Of a stretch of 64,000 nucleotides of DNA, positions 28,185 through 35,887 are shown one piece after another. Source of the stretch: Palsa-504 sp963767565 (GTDB lineage Bacteria > Actinomycetota > Actinomycetes > Streptosporangiales > Streptosporangiaceae); NCBI GenBank assembly GCA_963767565.1, contig CAVYEG010000014.1, positions 1 through 64,000 on the forward strand. The letters run 5' to 3'. The notes beneath the pieces are model-generated. The model was not told the origin of the DNA. It made no database searches and was given only the letters and a program-made list of their open reading frames with translations. A program made the position numbers and the translations under genes. Every line of letters begins with the position of its first letter. Position 1 is the first letter of the stretch.

Positions 28185-30389
28185 ATGTTCGAGGCATGGG
28201 GGCATGCCTTGTTCCGCGGGAGGCGGCTGGCGCTGGTCGTCACGCTCCTGTTCGTGGCCTTCGCCGCGGTCTGGGGGACCGGGGTGTTCGGCAAGCTGTC
28301 GTCGGGGGACAACTTCACCCCGCCGTCCAGCCCGAGCCAGCGGGAGGCCAACCGGGCCGACCAGGTCTTCGGCCGCAACGACGCCGACGTCGTGGTGCTG
28401 TACCGCAGCGCCACCCTGACCGTGACCGACCCGGCCTACAGGCAGGCCGTCACCGCCGCGCTGGCCAGCCTGCCGCGCGCCGACGTGGCCCGGGTCACCA
28501 CCTACTGGTCCAGCGGCTCGCCCAGCCTGGTCAGCACCGACCGGCACTCCACCTACGCGGTGCTCCAGCTCACCGGGGCCGACGACGCGGCCCGGCACAC
28601 CGCCTACGACGCGATCAAGGCCGGACTGACCCCGGCCAGCCTGGCCGCCGACGGCGTCACGGCGCGCGTGGGCGGCAACGTGCCGCTCGAGGTCGCGATC
28701 AACAACGAGGTCAGCGCCGACATCGCCAAGGCCGAGGGCTTCTCGATGCCGGTCCTGCTCATCCTGCTGCTGGTCATCTTCGGCAGCCTGGCCGCGGCCA
28801 GCCTGCCGCTGGCCATCGGCGGCGTCGCCATCCTCGGCTCGTTCACCGTGCTGCGCCTGCTCACCACCCTCACCACGGTGTCGATCTACTCGGTCAACAT
28901 CACCACGATCCTGGGCCTGGGCCTGGGCATCGACTACGGCCTGTTCATGGTGACCAGGTTCCGTGAGGAACTGCACCGCCAGCCCACGGTCGAGCAGGCC
29001 GTGGCCCGGACCGTGGCCACCGCGGGCCGGACCGTGGCCGTCTCCGGCGTCACCGTCGCGCTGGCCCTGACCAGCCTGATGCTGTTCCCCGTGGACTTCC
29101 TGCGCTCGATGGGCTACGGCGGGGTGGCCACGGTGGCGGTCGACGTGGTAGCCGCCCTCACCGTCCTGCCCGCGCTGCTGGCCGTCCTCGGCCGCCGGGT
29201 CAACGCGCTCAGCATTCGCCGCTCGGTCCGCCGGCCGGTCATTGATGAGGCGAACGGAGCGTGGTACCGGCTGGCCCGTTCGGTCATGCGCCGGCCGGTG
29301 GTGTACGCCACGGTGATCACCATCGCGCTGCTGGCCCTGGGCGCCCCGTTCCTGCGCATCTCCTGGGGCGGCACGGACGCCAGGTCGCTGCCCGCCGCCT
29401 CCACCATCAGGCAGGTATCGGACACGCTGGACAGCCAGTTCCCGGTCAACTCCACCGACCCGATCGAGGCCCTGCTGACCGGGCAGGCCGCCACCAGCCC
29501 GGCGCAGCTGTCCGCCTATCTGCACGCCGTCGAGGCTGTCCCCGGGGTCACGTCGGCGCAGGTGACCGGGGTCAGGGCCGGTGTTGACCCGGGAAGGCGG
29601 GACAGTGTGGCCAGAGTCGACATCGGCTACACCCCGGCCCCGGTGTCGTCGGCGGCCCGGCACATCGTCAGCCAGATCAGGGCCCTTCCGGTGCCGTCCG
29701 GCACGGCGGTGCTGGTCGGCGGGACCACCGCCGGGCTGGTCGACGAACTGTCCAGCCTGGGCGCCACCCTGCCCTGGATGGCGCTGGTGGTCTGCCTGTC
29801 CACGTTCGTGCTGCTGTTCCTGGCCTTCGGCTCGGTGGTGCTGCCTCTGAAGGCGATCGTGATGAACGTGCTGTCGCTGTCGGCCACGTTCGGCGTCGTG
29901 GTCTGGATCTTCCAGTGGGGGCACCTGTCCCGGCCGCTGCAGTTCACCGCGACCGGCTCCATCGACCCGACCATGCCGATCCTGATGCTGGCCATCATCT
30001 TCGGCCTGTCCATGGACTACGAGGTCTTCCTGCTGTCCCGGGTCCGCGAACGGTACGACCAGAGCGGCGACAACACCGACGCGGTGGCGGCCGGGCTGCA
30101 GCGCACCGGCGGCGTGATCACCAGCCTGGCCCTGCTGCTGATCATCGTGATCGGCGCGTTCTCCGCCTCCGGCATCACGTTCATCAAGCTCATGGGCGTC
30201 GGCATGATCGTCGCGCTGCTGGTCGACGCGACGGTGATCCGAATCCTGCTGGTGCCGGCCACCATGCGGCTGCTCGGCCGGGCCAACTGGTGGGCGCCGC
30301 GCCCGCTGCGCGGCCTGTACGCCAGGTACGGGATCAAGGAGGAGGGCCAGCCCGGCCCGGTACCGGTGCCAGCCAGCGCGGAAGGGTAG
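28185..30389 (+). CDS. MMPL/RND family transporter
   Basis: A 734-residue inner-membrane exporter of lipids or drugs. It has two RND repeats, each a transmembrane helix, a large extracytoplasmic loop and a block of five helices. The first block carries LGLGLGIDYGLFMVTRFREEL (proton-relay region, D-Y pair). The second carries FGLSMDYEVFLLSRVRERYD. GGGAGG precedes the ATG. Typical actinobacterial MMPL length. Controlled in all likelihood by the divergent TetR gene. A hairpin follows at 30409-30438. Confidence 0.93.
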   Translation: MFEAWGHALFRGRRLALVVTLLFVAFAAVWGTGVFGKLSSGDNFTPPSSPSQREANRADQVFGRNDADVVVLYRSATLTVTDPAYRQAVTAALASLPRADVARVTTYWSSGSPSLVSTDRHSTYAVLQLTGADDAARHTAYDAIKAGLTPASLAADGVTARVGGNVPLEVAINNEVSADIAKAEGFSMPVLLILLLVIFGSLAAASLPLAIGGVAILGSFTVLRLLTTLTTVSIYSVNITTILGLGLGIDYGLFMVTRFREELHRQPTVEQAVARTVATAGRTVAVSGVTVALALTSLMLFPVDFLRSMGYGGVATVAVDVVAALTVLPALLAVLGRRVNALSIRRSVRRPVIDEANGAWYRLARSVMRRPVVYATVITIALLALGAPFLRISWGGTDARSLPAASTIRQVSDTLDSQFPVNSTDPIEALLTGQAATSPAQLSAYLHAVEAVPGVTSAQVTGVRAGVDPGRRDSVARVDIGYTPAPVSSAARHIVSQIRALPVPSGTAVLVGGTTAGLVDELSSLGATLPWMALVVCLSTFVLLFLAFGSVVLPLKAIVMNVLSLSATFGVVVWIFQWGHLSRPLQFTATGSIDPTMPILMLAIIFGLSMDYEVFLLSRVRERYDQSGDNTDAVAAGLQRTGGVITSLALLLIIVIGAFSASGITFIKLMGVGMIVALLVDATVIRILLVPATMRLLGRANWWAPRPLRGLYARYGIKEEGQPGPVPVPASAEG

Positions 30390-30408
30390 CTGGGCGACGG
30401 GAGTACAG

Positions 30409-30438
30409 TAGCCAGGCGGCCGGGTGGCCGCCTGGCTA
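30409..30438 (+). terminator. Hairpin between mmpL and the rhodanese gene
   Basis: A perfect 13-bp stem (TAGCCAGGCGGCC) with a GGGT loop starts 20 bases after the MMPL stop and ends just before the rhodanese ribosome site (GTGAGGAG). It can end the MMPL transcript or attenuate read-through. No T-run follows. Confidence 0.6.
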
Positions 30439-30452
30439 GTGAGGAGACCGTC

Positions 30453-30788
30453 ATGAACCAGCCCGTCGCGATCCGGCAAGTGATGTCGGCGGAGCTGCCA
30501 GCCGGGGTGTACCTGCTGGACGTGCGCGAGGACGATGAGTGGACCGCGGGCCACGCCCCGGACGCGGTGCACGTGCGGCTCGGCGATCTCGGCGCCCGGG
30601 CGGACGAACTGCCGCGGGACCGCGAGGTGTACGTGATCTGCCGCAGCGGCACCCGGTCGGCCTATGCCGCCCAGGCCCTGGCCGGGGCCGGCCTGACCGC
30701 CGTCAACGTGTCCGACGGGATGACCGGCTGGGCCGTGGCGGGCCGGCCGATGATCAGCGAGGACGGCAGCGAGCCGCACGTGGCCTAG
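30453..30788 (+). CDS. Rhodanese-like domain protein
   Basis: A 111-residue single-domain sulfurtransferase-type protein. It has the entry motif YLLDVREDDEWTAGHAPDAVHV and the active-site loop VICRSGTRSAYAA with the catalytic Cys. The exit motif is MTGWAVAGRP. It could carry persulfide sulfur or be a redox sensor. GAGGAG lies before the ATG. The folB gene starts 4 bases after the stop, which suggests co-transcription. Confidence 0.93.
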   Translation: MNQPVAIRQVMSAELPAGVYLLDVREDDEWTAGHAPDAVHVRLGDLGARADELPRDREVYVICRSGTRSAYAAQALAGAGLTAVNVSDGMTGWAVAGRPMISEDGSEPHVA

Positions 30789-30792
30789 CCCC

Positions 30793-31263
30793 GTGGACCC
30801 TGTAGACACCGTGGACCTGGTATCCGTCCGGGACCTGGCCGTGCAGGCGGTCATCGGCGTGCACGACTGGGAACGCGAGATCACCCAGACGCTGGCGGTC
30901 AGCGTGGACCTGGCGGCCGACGTGCGGCAGGCCGCCGCGACCGACGACCTGGCCGACGCCCTGGACTACTCCGCGGTGGCGCAGGCCATCGCCTCGGTGC
31001 TGCAAGGGGGCCGGTTCCGCCTCATCGAGACCGCCGCCGAACGCGTGGCCGAGCGCCTGCTGGCCGACCACCCCGTAACCTGGCTCCGCCTCGAGCTCCG
31101 CAAGCCCATCCCCGCCGGCGGCTACACCGCCGCCGTCACCATCGAACGCGGCACCCCGGCTGCCCCTCCGGTACCAACCGAGCGCGCTACCCCCGCCGCG
31201 CCCCCGGTACCAACCGAGCCCGGCACCTCCGCCGCGCCCCGGGCGCCATTCGCTGATGCTTGA
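30793..31263 (+). CDS. folB: Dihydroneopterin aldolase
   Basis: A 156-residue folate-pathway enzyme converting 7,8-dihydroneopterin to 6-hydroxymethyl-dihydropterin. FolB features: VQAVIGVHDWEREITQTLAVSVDL, the DLADALDYSAVA segment, RLIETAAERVAE with the substrate-binding Glu, and LELRKP. The normal fold ends near residue 120. A Pro/Ala-rich tail follows, built of an imperfect repeat (ATPAAPPVPTE), unusual for FolB and probably disordered. GTG start. No other folate genes are adjacent. The end overlaps the NAT gene by eight bases. Confidence 0.92.
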   Translation: MDPVDTVDLVSVRDLAVQAVIGVHDWEREITQTLAVSVDLAADVRQAAATDDLADALDYSAVAQAIASVLQGGRFRLIETAAERVAERLLADHPVTWLRLELRKPIPAGGYTAAVTIERGTPAAPPVPTERATPAAPPVPTEPGTSAAPRAPFADA

Positions 31264-32062
31264 CTTCGACGCGTACCTGCGCCGGATCGGCCTGGACCCG
31301 GCGGACCAGCCGGCCTGGCCGGCGGTCCACCGGGCGCACGCGACGAGGATCCCGTTCGAGAACCTCGACTCGCACCGCGGCATCCCGGTCTCGCTGGAGC
31401 AGGCCGATCTCGAGCGAAAGCTCGTGGCCGGCCGGCGGGGCGGGTACTGCTTCGAGCACAACCTGCTCCTGGCGTCGGCGCTCGAGCACATGGGTCTGGT
31501 GGTCGAGCCGATGCTGGCCCGCGTCATCGCGGGCGGTGCGCGCCGCGAGACGCGGCAGGCCTCCCATCTGGTCCTGCGGGTCACGGACCGGGACGGGCGC
31601 CACTGGCATGCCGACGTCGGGTTCGGGCTCGGCACGCTGCTCGACCCGATCCCGTTCGGCCCGGCCGGCGCCCACCAGCAGTCCGGCTGGAGCTTCCAGG
31701 TGGTGCCGGACGATGACGAGCTGGTCCTCCAGACGCTGGGTCCGGACGGATGGACTGGCGTCTACACCTTCCCGCCTCGCCCCGCGTTCCGGGTCGACAT
31801 CGAGGTGAGCAACTGGTGGACCTGCACCAACCCGGCGTCGCCCTTTGCGTCCGGGCTGATCGTGGCGGTCAGCCACGAGGACGGACGGCGGGAGGCGCTG
31901 TCTGACTTCTCGGGCCCGCTGCTCACCAGGACCACCTCCCCGGACGGCACGAAGGTGGCGCCAGCCCAGCGCGAGGCGATCCCGTCCCTCCTGACCCACC
32001 GATTCGGCCTGCCCGGCTTCGCCCTCGCCCCCGACGGCCGGGTCGTCCCAGCCGACAACTAG
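31256..32062 (+). CDS. Arylamine N-acetyltransferase
   Basis: A 268-residue acetyl-CoA-dependent N-acetyltransferase of aromatic amines or a related acyltransferase. The catalytic Cys lies in RRGGYCFEHNLLL, the His in GRHWHADVGFG and the Asp in LLDPIPF, forming the NAT triad. PFENLDSHRGIPVSL is the conserved N-terminal segment. The ATG lies inside the 3' end of folB. Actinobacterial relatives act in drug acetylation or as amide synthases in ansamycin pathways; no such pathway genes are seen here. Confidence 0.93.
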   Translation: MLDFDAYLRRIGLDPADQPAWPAVHRAHATRIPFENLDSHRGIPVSLEQADLERKLVAGRRGGYCFEHNLLLASALEHMGLVVEPMLARVIAGGARRETRQASHLVLRVTDRDGRHWHADVGFGLGTLLDPIPFGPAGAHQQSGWSFQVVPDDDELVLQTLGPDGWTGVYTFPPRPAFRVDIEVSNWWTCTNPASPFASGLIVAVSHEDGRREALSDFSGPLLTRTTSPDGTKVAPAQREAIPSLLTHRFGLPGFALAPDGRVVPADN

Positions 32063-32078
32063 CGGCACCCGGTCAGCG

Positions 32079-32507
32079 TTAGGATCCCGCATCGGCCGTA
32101 CCGCGTGGGACGACCCACTCGGCCGACTGACCAGTTATCTCGGCGATGCGGTCGTAATCGGCGTCGTAGTGCAGGACGACAAGCGAGAAGCGCTCTGCGG
32201 TCGCCGCTACGATCAGGTCCGGTATCGACACCGACCGGTGCTGACCCCGGTGGGCGAGTTCCCCCTGTACCTGGATGGCCCGGCGGGCAATCTCGTCGGT
32301 CATCGGGAAATAGTCGAATGCTTCGCGCTGGGCGCGGAAATGGTCATGTTCCGCGCCGTTGCGTGTGCTGTAGAGAATTTCCAGGTCGATGATCGGGCAT
32401 GTCCCGATCAGGCCGCGGTCGGCATAGGGCACGACGACAGCGCGCACCGCCGGCTGCGCCAGCCTGGCCCATACGCTCTTGCCGACCAGGTAGCGCGCTA
32501 CCGCCAC
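32079..32507 (-). CDS. vapC: VapC-like PIN-domain toxin with first catalytic Asp replaced
   Basis: A 142-residue PIN-domain RNase of a type II toxin-antitoxin pair. The usual RYLVDxSVWARL start reads RYLVGKSVWARL: codon GGC (Gly9) stands where the first metal-binding Asp (GAC) is normally found. Remaining acidic positions are present: CPIIDLEILYS, SIPDLIVAATAE and LHYDADYDRI. Without the first Asp the nuclease may be inactive, leaving a binding-only or decayed toxin. The gene overlaps the antitoxin by ten bases. Confidence 0.88.
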   Translation of the reverse strand: MAVARYLVGKSVWARLAQPAVRAVVVPYADRGLIGTCPIIDLEILYSTRNGAEHDHFRAQREAFDYFPMTDEIARRAIQVQGELAHRGQHRSVSIPDLIVAATAERFSLVVLHYDADYDRIAEITGQSAEWVVPRGTADAGS

Positions 32508-32704
32508 GCGGATTCCATGACCAGCGGGTCGGCGAGATCTGGCAGCGCGCCGCCTGCTAGCTCATCAAGGTGCCTGCCGCGCAACTCAGCCACCACCACT
32601 CGCCGCAGCGCCTCGTTAACGGTGGCCTTCTTCGTAGTCGTGCCCATGATCGCCGCTGCCTGAGCAAGTAGTTCCTGATCGAGTTCCAGCTGCGTGGTGG
32701 ACAT
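32498..32704 (-). CDS. vapB: VapB-type antitoxin
   Basis: A 68-residue antitoxin. The N-terminal ribbon-helix-helix-like segment (TTQLELDQELLAQAAAIMG, TTKKATVNEALRRVVVAEL) binds DNA, and the acidic/Trp C terminus (MESAWR) should bind the PIN toxin. The ATG is preceded by GAAGGGA. Likely autoregulated with VapC at the inverted repeat upstream. Confidence 0.9.
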   Translation of the reverse strand: MSTTQLELDQELLAQAAAIMGTTTKKATVNEALRRVVVAELRGRHLDELAGGALPDLADPLVMESAWR

Positions 32705-32720
32705 TGGACGATCCCTTCAT

Positions 32721-32749
32721 TGTACATTAGGAACAGTCTTAATGATACA
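32721..32749. promoter_or_regulatory. Inverted repeat upstream of vapBC (probable autoregulatory operator)
   Basis: TGTACATTA (32721-32729) and TAATGATACA (32740-32749) form an inverted repeat with one unpaired base, 17 bases before the vapB start. It is AT-rich for this genome and in the right place for VapBC binding. Confidence 0.5.
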
Positions 32750-32810
32750 TGGCGGAAGCCACGCGGTGGACAGCTCGCGGTACAGGGGTTAGGCAACCGT
32801 AGACGGGCAC

Positions 32811-33665
32811 TCAGCCGAGGGCCTTGCGGCGGTACAGGTGCACCGCCAGCGGGGCGAAGACCGCCAGCATGGCGGCCGCCCAGCAGGCCACGGCCAGCTC
32901 CGGGTGCTGCATCGGCCAGGCGGGCAGGTCGGCCGCCGGGTCCGGGTTGCCGAACAGGTGCCGGCAGGCCGCGGCCAGCGCCGACATCGGGTTCCAGTCG
33001 GCGATGGGCTGCAGCCAGCCGGGCATGCCCTGGGTCGGCACGAACGCGCCGGAGATGAAGGTCAGCGGCAGGAAGATGAGGAACCCGGTCTGCTGCGCCG
33101 CCTCCGGGCTGCGCAGGGCCAGGCCCAGGCAGATGCCGGCCCAGGTGAAGGCGTAGCCGAACAGCAGGGCCAGCCCGAACGCGGCCAGCACGTCCCGCGC
33201 CCTGGTGTGCACCCGCCAGCCGATGGCCAGGCCCACGCCGGTCACGATCACCGCGCTGATCATCTGCTTGAGCAGCTCGGCGATGGTCCGCGCGGTGAGC
33301 ACCGCCCAGCGGGACATGGGCAGCGACCTGAACCGGTCGATCAGCCCGCTGGACATGTCGCTGACCAGCGCCACCGCCACGCCGGGCGCGGTCTGGGCCA
33401 GCCCCATGCCGAGCATCCCGCCGACCAGGTACTCGTGGTAGCTGCCGCGGCCGGGCAGCACGATCGCGCCGCCGAACACGTAGGCGAACATCAAGATGAA
33501 GATGACCGGCAGGAACGTGACGTCGGCCAGCGTCTCGGGTTCCCGCGCGATCCGGGCGATGCTCCGCTTGACCAGCACCCGCACGTCGGTGGCGAAATGC
33601 CGGGCCGGCCCGTGCCGGTAGGTCATGTCCCGGCGCGGGACCAGGCGCGCGACGACGGCGCTCAT
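32811..33665 (-). CDS. ABC-2 type transporter permease (DrrB-like)
   Basis: A 284-residue integral membrane subunit with six predicted helices. It has the ABC-2 signature region in QTGFLIFLPLTFISGAFVP and GMPGWLQPIADWNPMSALA. It pairs with the ATPase gene upstream; the ATG overlaps the ATPase stop (ATGA). Relatives export anthracyclines or other hydrophobic drugs. Confidence 0.92.
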   Translation of the reverse strand: MSAVVARLVPRRDMTYRHGPARHFATDVRVLVKRSIARIAREPETLADVTFLPVIFILMFAYVFGGAIVLPGRGSYHEYLVGGMLGMGLAQTAPGVAVALVSDMSSGLIDRFRSLPMSRWAVLTARTIAELLKQMISAVIVTGVGLAIGWRVHTRARDVLAAFGLALLFGYAFTWAGICLGLALRSPEAAQQTGFLIFLPLTFISGAFVPTQGMPGWLQPIADWNPMSALAAACRHLFGNPDPAADLPAWPMQHPELAVACWAAAMLAVFAPLAVHLYRRKALG

Positions 33666-34603
33666 GCCGCGCCGGTGAGCGACAGGAACACGTCGTCCAG
33701 CGAGGCACGCTGGATGGTGACGTCGTTGACCCGGATCCCGGCGTCGGCCAGGGCGTGCACCACCTGGGTGGTCAGCCCCTCGGCCGCGACGACCGGGACG
33801 GCCAGGCGGCGGCCGTCCCGGTCCGGCTGCACCCGGCCCCGGGCGTAGGGCTGGACGGCGCTGATGGCCCTGGTCAGGTCCGAGCCGTCGGCTAGGACCA
33901 CCGCCAGGCTGGTGCCGCCGACCGCCGCCTTGAGCTGGCTGGGCGTGCCCTCGGCGATGACCGTGCCGCCGTCGATGACCGCCACCCGGCTGGCCAGCTG
34001 ATCCGCCTCCTCCAGGTACTGCGTGGTGAGCAGCACGGTGGTGCCCTCCGCGGCCAGTTCCCGGACCAGGTCCCAGGTCATGGCCCGGGCGTTCGGGTCC
34101 AGGCCGGTGGTCGGCTCGTCCAGGAACAGCACCGCGGGGCCGCCGATCAGGCTGGCGGCCAGGTCGAGCCGCCGCCGCATGCCCCCTGAATAAGTCCGGA
34201 CCGAACGGCCCGCGGCGCCAGTCAGCCCGAACCGCTCGAGCATCTCGTCGGCGCGGCGCCGGGCCGCCTTGCCCGTCAGCCGGCTGAGCTGGCCGATCAT
34301 GACCAGGTTGGCCCAGCCCGACAGGAACTCGTCCAGGGCCGAGTACTGGCCGGTCAGCCCGATCAGCCGGCGTACCTGCGGGGCGTGCGTCACTACGTCG
34401 TGGCCGAGCACCCGCGCCCGGCCGCGATCCGGCCGCAGCAGCGTGGCCATAATCCGGACGGTCGTGGTCTTGCCCGCTCCGTTCGGCCCTAGCAGCCCGT
34501 AGACCAGCCCGCGCGGGACGGCCAGCTCGAGGCCGGCCAGGGCCGTGGTGCGGCCGTAGTGCCTGACCAGGCCTTCCGCCTCGATGGCGGGAGTCACTCT
34601 CAT
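33662..34603 (-). CDS. ABC transporter ATP-binding protein (DrrA-like)
   Basis: A 313-residue ATPase of the DrrA drug-resistance family. Walker A is GPNGAGKTTTVRI, the signature is YSGGMRRRLDLA, Walker B is VLFLDEPTTGLD, and the H-loop position carries Gln (LLTTQYLEEAD), as is usual in DrrA. The C-terminal 90 residues are the DrrA-specific regulatory extension (VTIQRASLDDVFLSLTG). The ATG at 34603 follows GGGAG; upstream extension is not supported. Probably controlled by a regulator binding the palindrome at 34694-34710. Confidence 0.93.
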   Translation of the reverse strand: MRVTPAIEAEGLVRHYGRTTALAGLELAVPRGLVYGLLGPNGAGKTTTVRIMATLLRPDRGRARVLGHDVVTHAPQVRRLIGLTGQYSALDEFLSGWANLVMIGQLSRLTGKAARRRADEMLERFGLTGAAGRSVRTYSGGMRRRLDLAASLIGGPAVLFLDEPTTGLDPNARAMTWDLVRELAAEGTTVLLTTQYLEEADQLASRVAVIDGGTVIAEGTPSQLKAAVGGTSLAVVLADGSDLTRAISAVQPYARGRVQPDRDGRRLAVPVVAAEGLTTQVVHALADAGIRVNDVTIQRASLDDVFLSLTGAA

Positions 34604-34693
34604 GGTCGCTCCCGCATGTCCGCTCCCACTGACCGCTACTCGTAGGTGTACTACAGAGGTACGTGTACGAACGGCAGGCATTTACCGACCGTG

Positions 34694-34710
34694 GTCAGTA
34701 CTTTACTGAC
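34694..34710. promoter_or_regulatory. Perfect 7-3-7 palindrome upstream of the DrrAB operon
   Basis: GTCAGTA-CTT-TACTGAC, a classic TetR-type operator shape, lies 91 bases upstream of the ATPase gene and 24 bases before the start of a possible small rightward gene. No regulator gene is adjacent. Confidence 0.45.
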
Positions 34711-34733
34711 AGCGTCGGGCCGGAGGAGCAGTC

Positions 34734-34853
34734 ATGGACGAAGACGGCGCCCAGGTCGAAGACGACGACCTTGAGCCGTGGCCGTTTCCAGTTCAGGTCA
34801 ACCGGCGCGCGGCTGCCGCCCATCTCGCCGGGCGGGCGCCTAAGACGACTTGA
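34734..34853 (+). CDS. Possible small 39-residue protein
   Basis: ATG at 34734 with a near-perfect ribosome site (GGAGGAG, five bases spacing) and stop TGA at 34853. The N terminus is very acidic (MDEDGAQVEDDDLE), followed by PWPFPVQVNRRAAAAHLAG. It overlaps the end of the leftward GH12 gene by 14 bases. No family is known. The ribosome site is the main evidence; it may be the remnant of a longer gene. Confidence 0.4.
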   Translation: MDEDGAQVEDDDLEPWPFPVQVNRRAAAAHLAGRAPKTT

Positions 34854-35733
34854 TGCTGAACTGGCTGACGGTGAACGTCTGCGGGCCGGGGGTGGCGCAG
34901 ATCTCGAACCCGTAGTCGATCTGGTTCAGGCCGGTGCCGGCGGGCAGGTAGTGGTGGGTCTCCAGCCAGGTGAGCATGGCCAGCACGTCCACCGTGCCGG
35001 TGCGCTCGTTGCTGTTGGTCAGGTACCAGATCAGCTCGCTGCCGCGGTAGTCGCACAACGTCCAGTTCTGCACCGGGACGCCGTTGGACCCGCCGAAGCT
35101 GGCGGTGGCCCGGACCGTGGCCCCGCCGCAGGTGCCGCGGTTGATCTGGTCGTTCCAGATCATGATCTCGTCGGCGTAGTTGGTCGACGAGCTCTGGCCC
35201 GCCCAGATGTCGTAGGCCGCCTCGGCGCTCATGCCGCCCGTGGTCGGCATGGTCTCGGTGAAGGAGGAGATGATGGAGTGGAACCCGGACAGCGGGTCAG
35301 GGGTGTTGTCGGTCCTGGTGTAGAGCTGCTGCGTGTCCGGGTAGGTCTGCACCGAGGTGTTTCCCGCCGGGCCGGCATTGGCGGTCACGGTCCAGCTACC
35401 CGGGCCGGCGGCGGTCAGCTTCTGGGTGGTGCCGGAATTGGGCGCCCACATGTTGTTCAGCACGAACGTATCGGTGCCGCTGCTGCCCGTGATTTCCGCG
35501 TAGCCGTACGGACCGCAGTGGCCCTTGGCGTCGCTCGTGACGCACCGGGCCCCGGAACCGCTCAGGGTCGGGCTGGGCGAAGCGCCGCTCGCCGCTGGGC
35601 TGGCTGAAGCACCGCTCGCGACCGGGCTGGATCCGCCCGTCGAGCTACCGTGGCTGCTGGGCGATGAGCACCCCGCCGCCAGGACGATGGCTGCCGACAC
35701 CGCAGCCAGAACACAGATCCGCTTCGGCGTCAC
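34840..35733 (-). CDS. Lipoprotein glycoside hydrolase family 12
   Basis: A 297-residue exported lipoprotein. Starting at the GTG at 35733 (GGGGAG seven bases upstream), the signal ends in the lipobox LAAGC (C22). A short Ser/Ala/Pro linker to about residue 60 replaces the two-cysteine module of the other copies. The GH12 domain has AAYDIW, ADEIMIW (E188) and YGFEIC (E276). The catalytic domain is very close to the 1.9-kb copy, so one is probably a duplicate of the other that changed from secreted to membrane-anchored. A promoter-like pair lies upstream. Confidence 0.87.
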   Translation of the reverse strand: MTPKRICVLAAVSAAIVLAAGCSSPSSHGSSTGGSSPVASGASASPAASGASPSPTLSGSGARCVTSDAKGHCGPYGYAEITGSSGTDTFVLNNMWAPNSGTTQKLTAAGPGSWTVTANAGPAGNTSVQTYPDTQQLYTRTDNTPDPLSGFHSIISSFTETMPTTGGMSAEAAYDIWAGQSSSTNYADEIMIWNDQINRGTCGGATVRATASFGGSNGVPVQNWTLCDYRGSELIWYLTNSNERTGTVDVLAMLTWLETHHYLPAGTGLNQIDYGFEICATPGPQTFTVSQFSIKSS

Positions 35734-35765
35734 CAGCAAGCTCCCCTTTTTCCTGGTAGACAACC

Positions 35766-35794
35766 AATCTAGGCCAGTGACCCGAGCTAGCCAA
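35766..35794 (-). promoter_or_regulatory. Putative promoter of the lipoprotein GH12 gene
   Basis: On the minus strand TTGGCT (35794-35789) and TAGATT (35771-35766) are 17 bases apart and end 33 bases before the GTG start. This fits a housekeeping-sigma promoter of streptomycete type. Confidence 0.5.
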
Positions 35795-35887
35795 ATATGG
35801 CCTTTCCTGGACGGTTCCCCGCGACGCGCGACCCCGAGCGGCCGCACCCCGGCGAGCTCACGAAGGCCCGAGAGCTTAAGAGCCTGC

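Noticed and set aside
28161..30884. 907-codon minus-strand frame opposite the MMPL gene
   Set aside because: His/Gln/Arg-rich shadow; it crosses three real genes and a hairpin.
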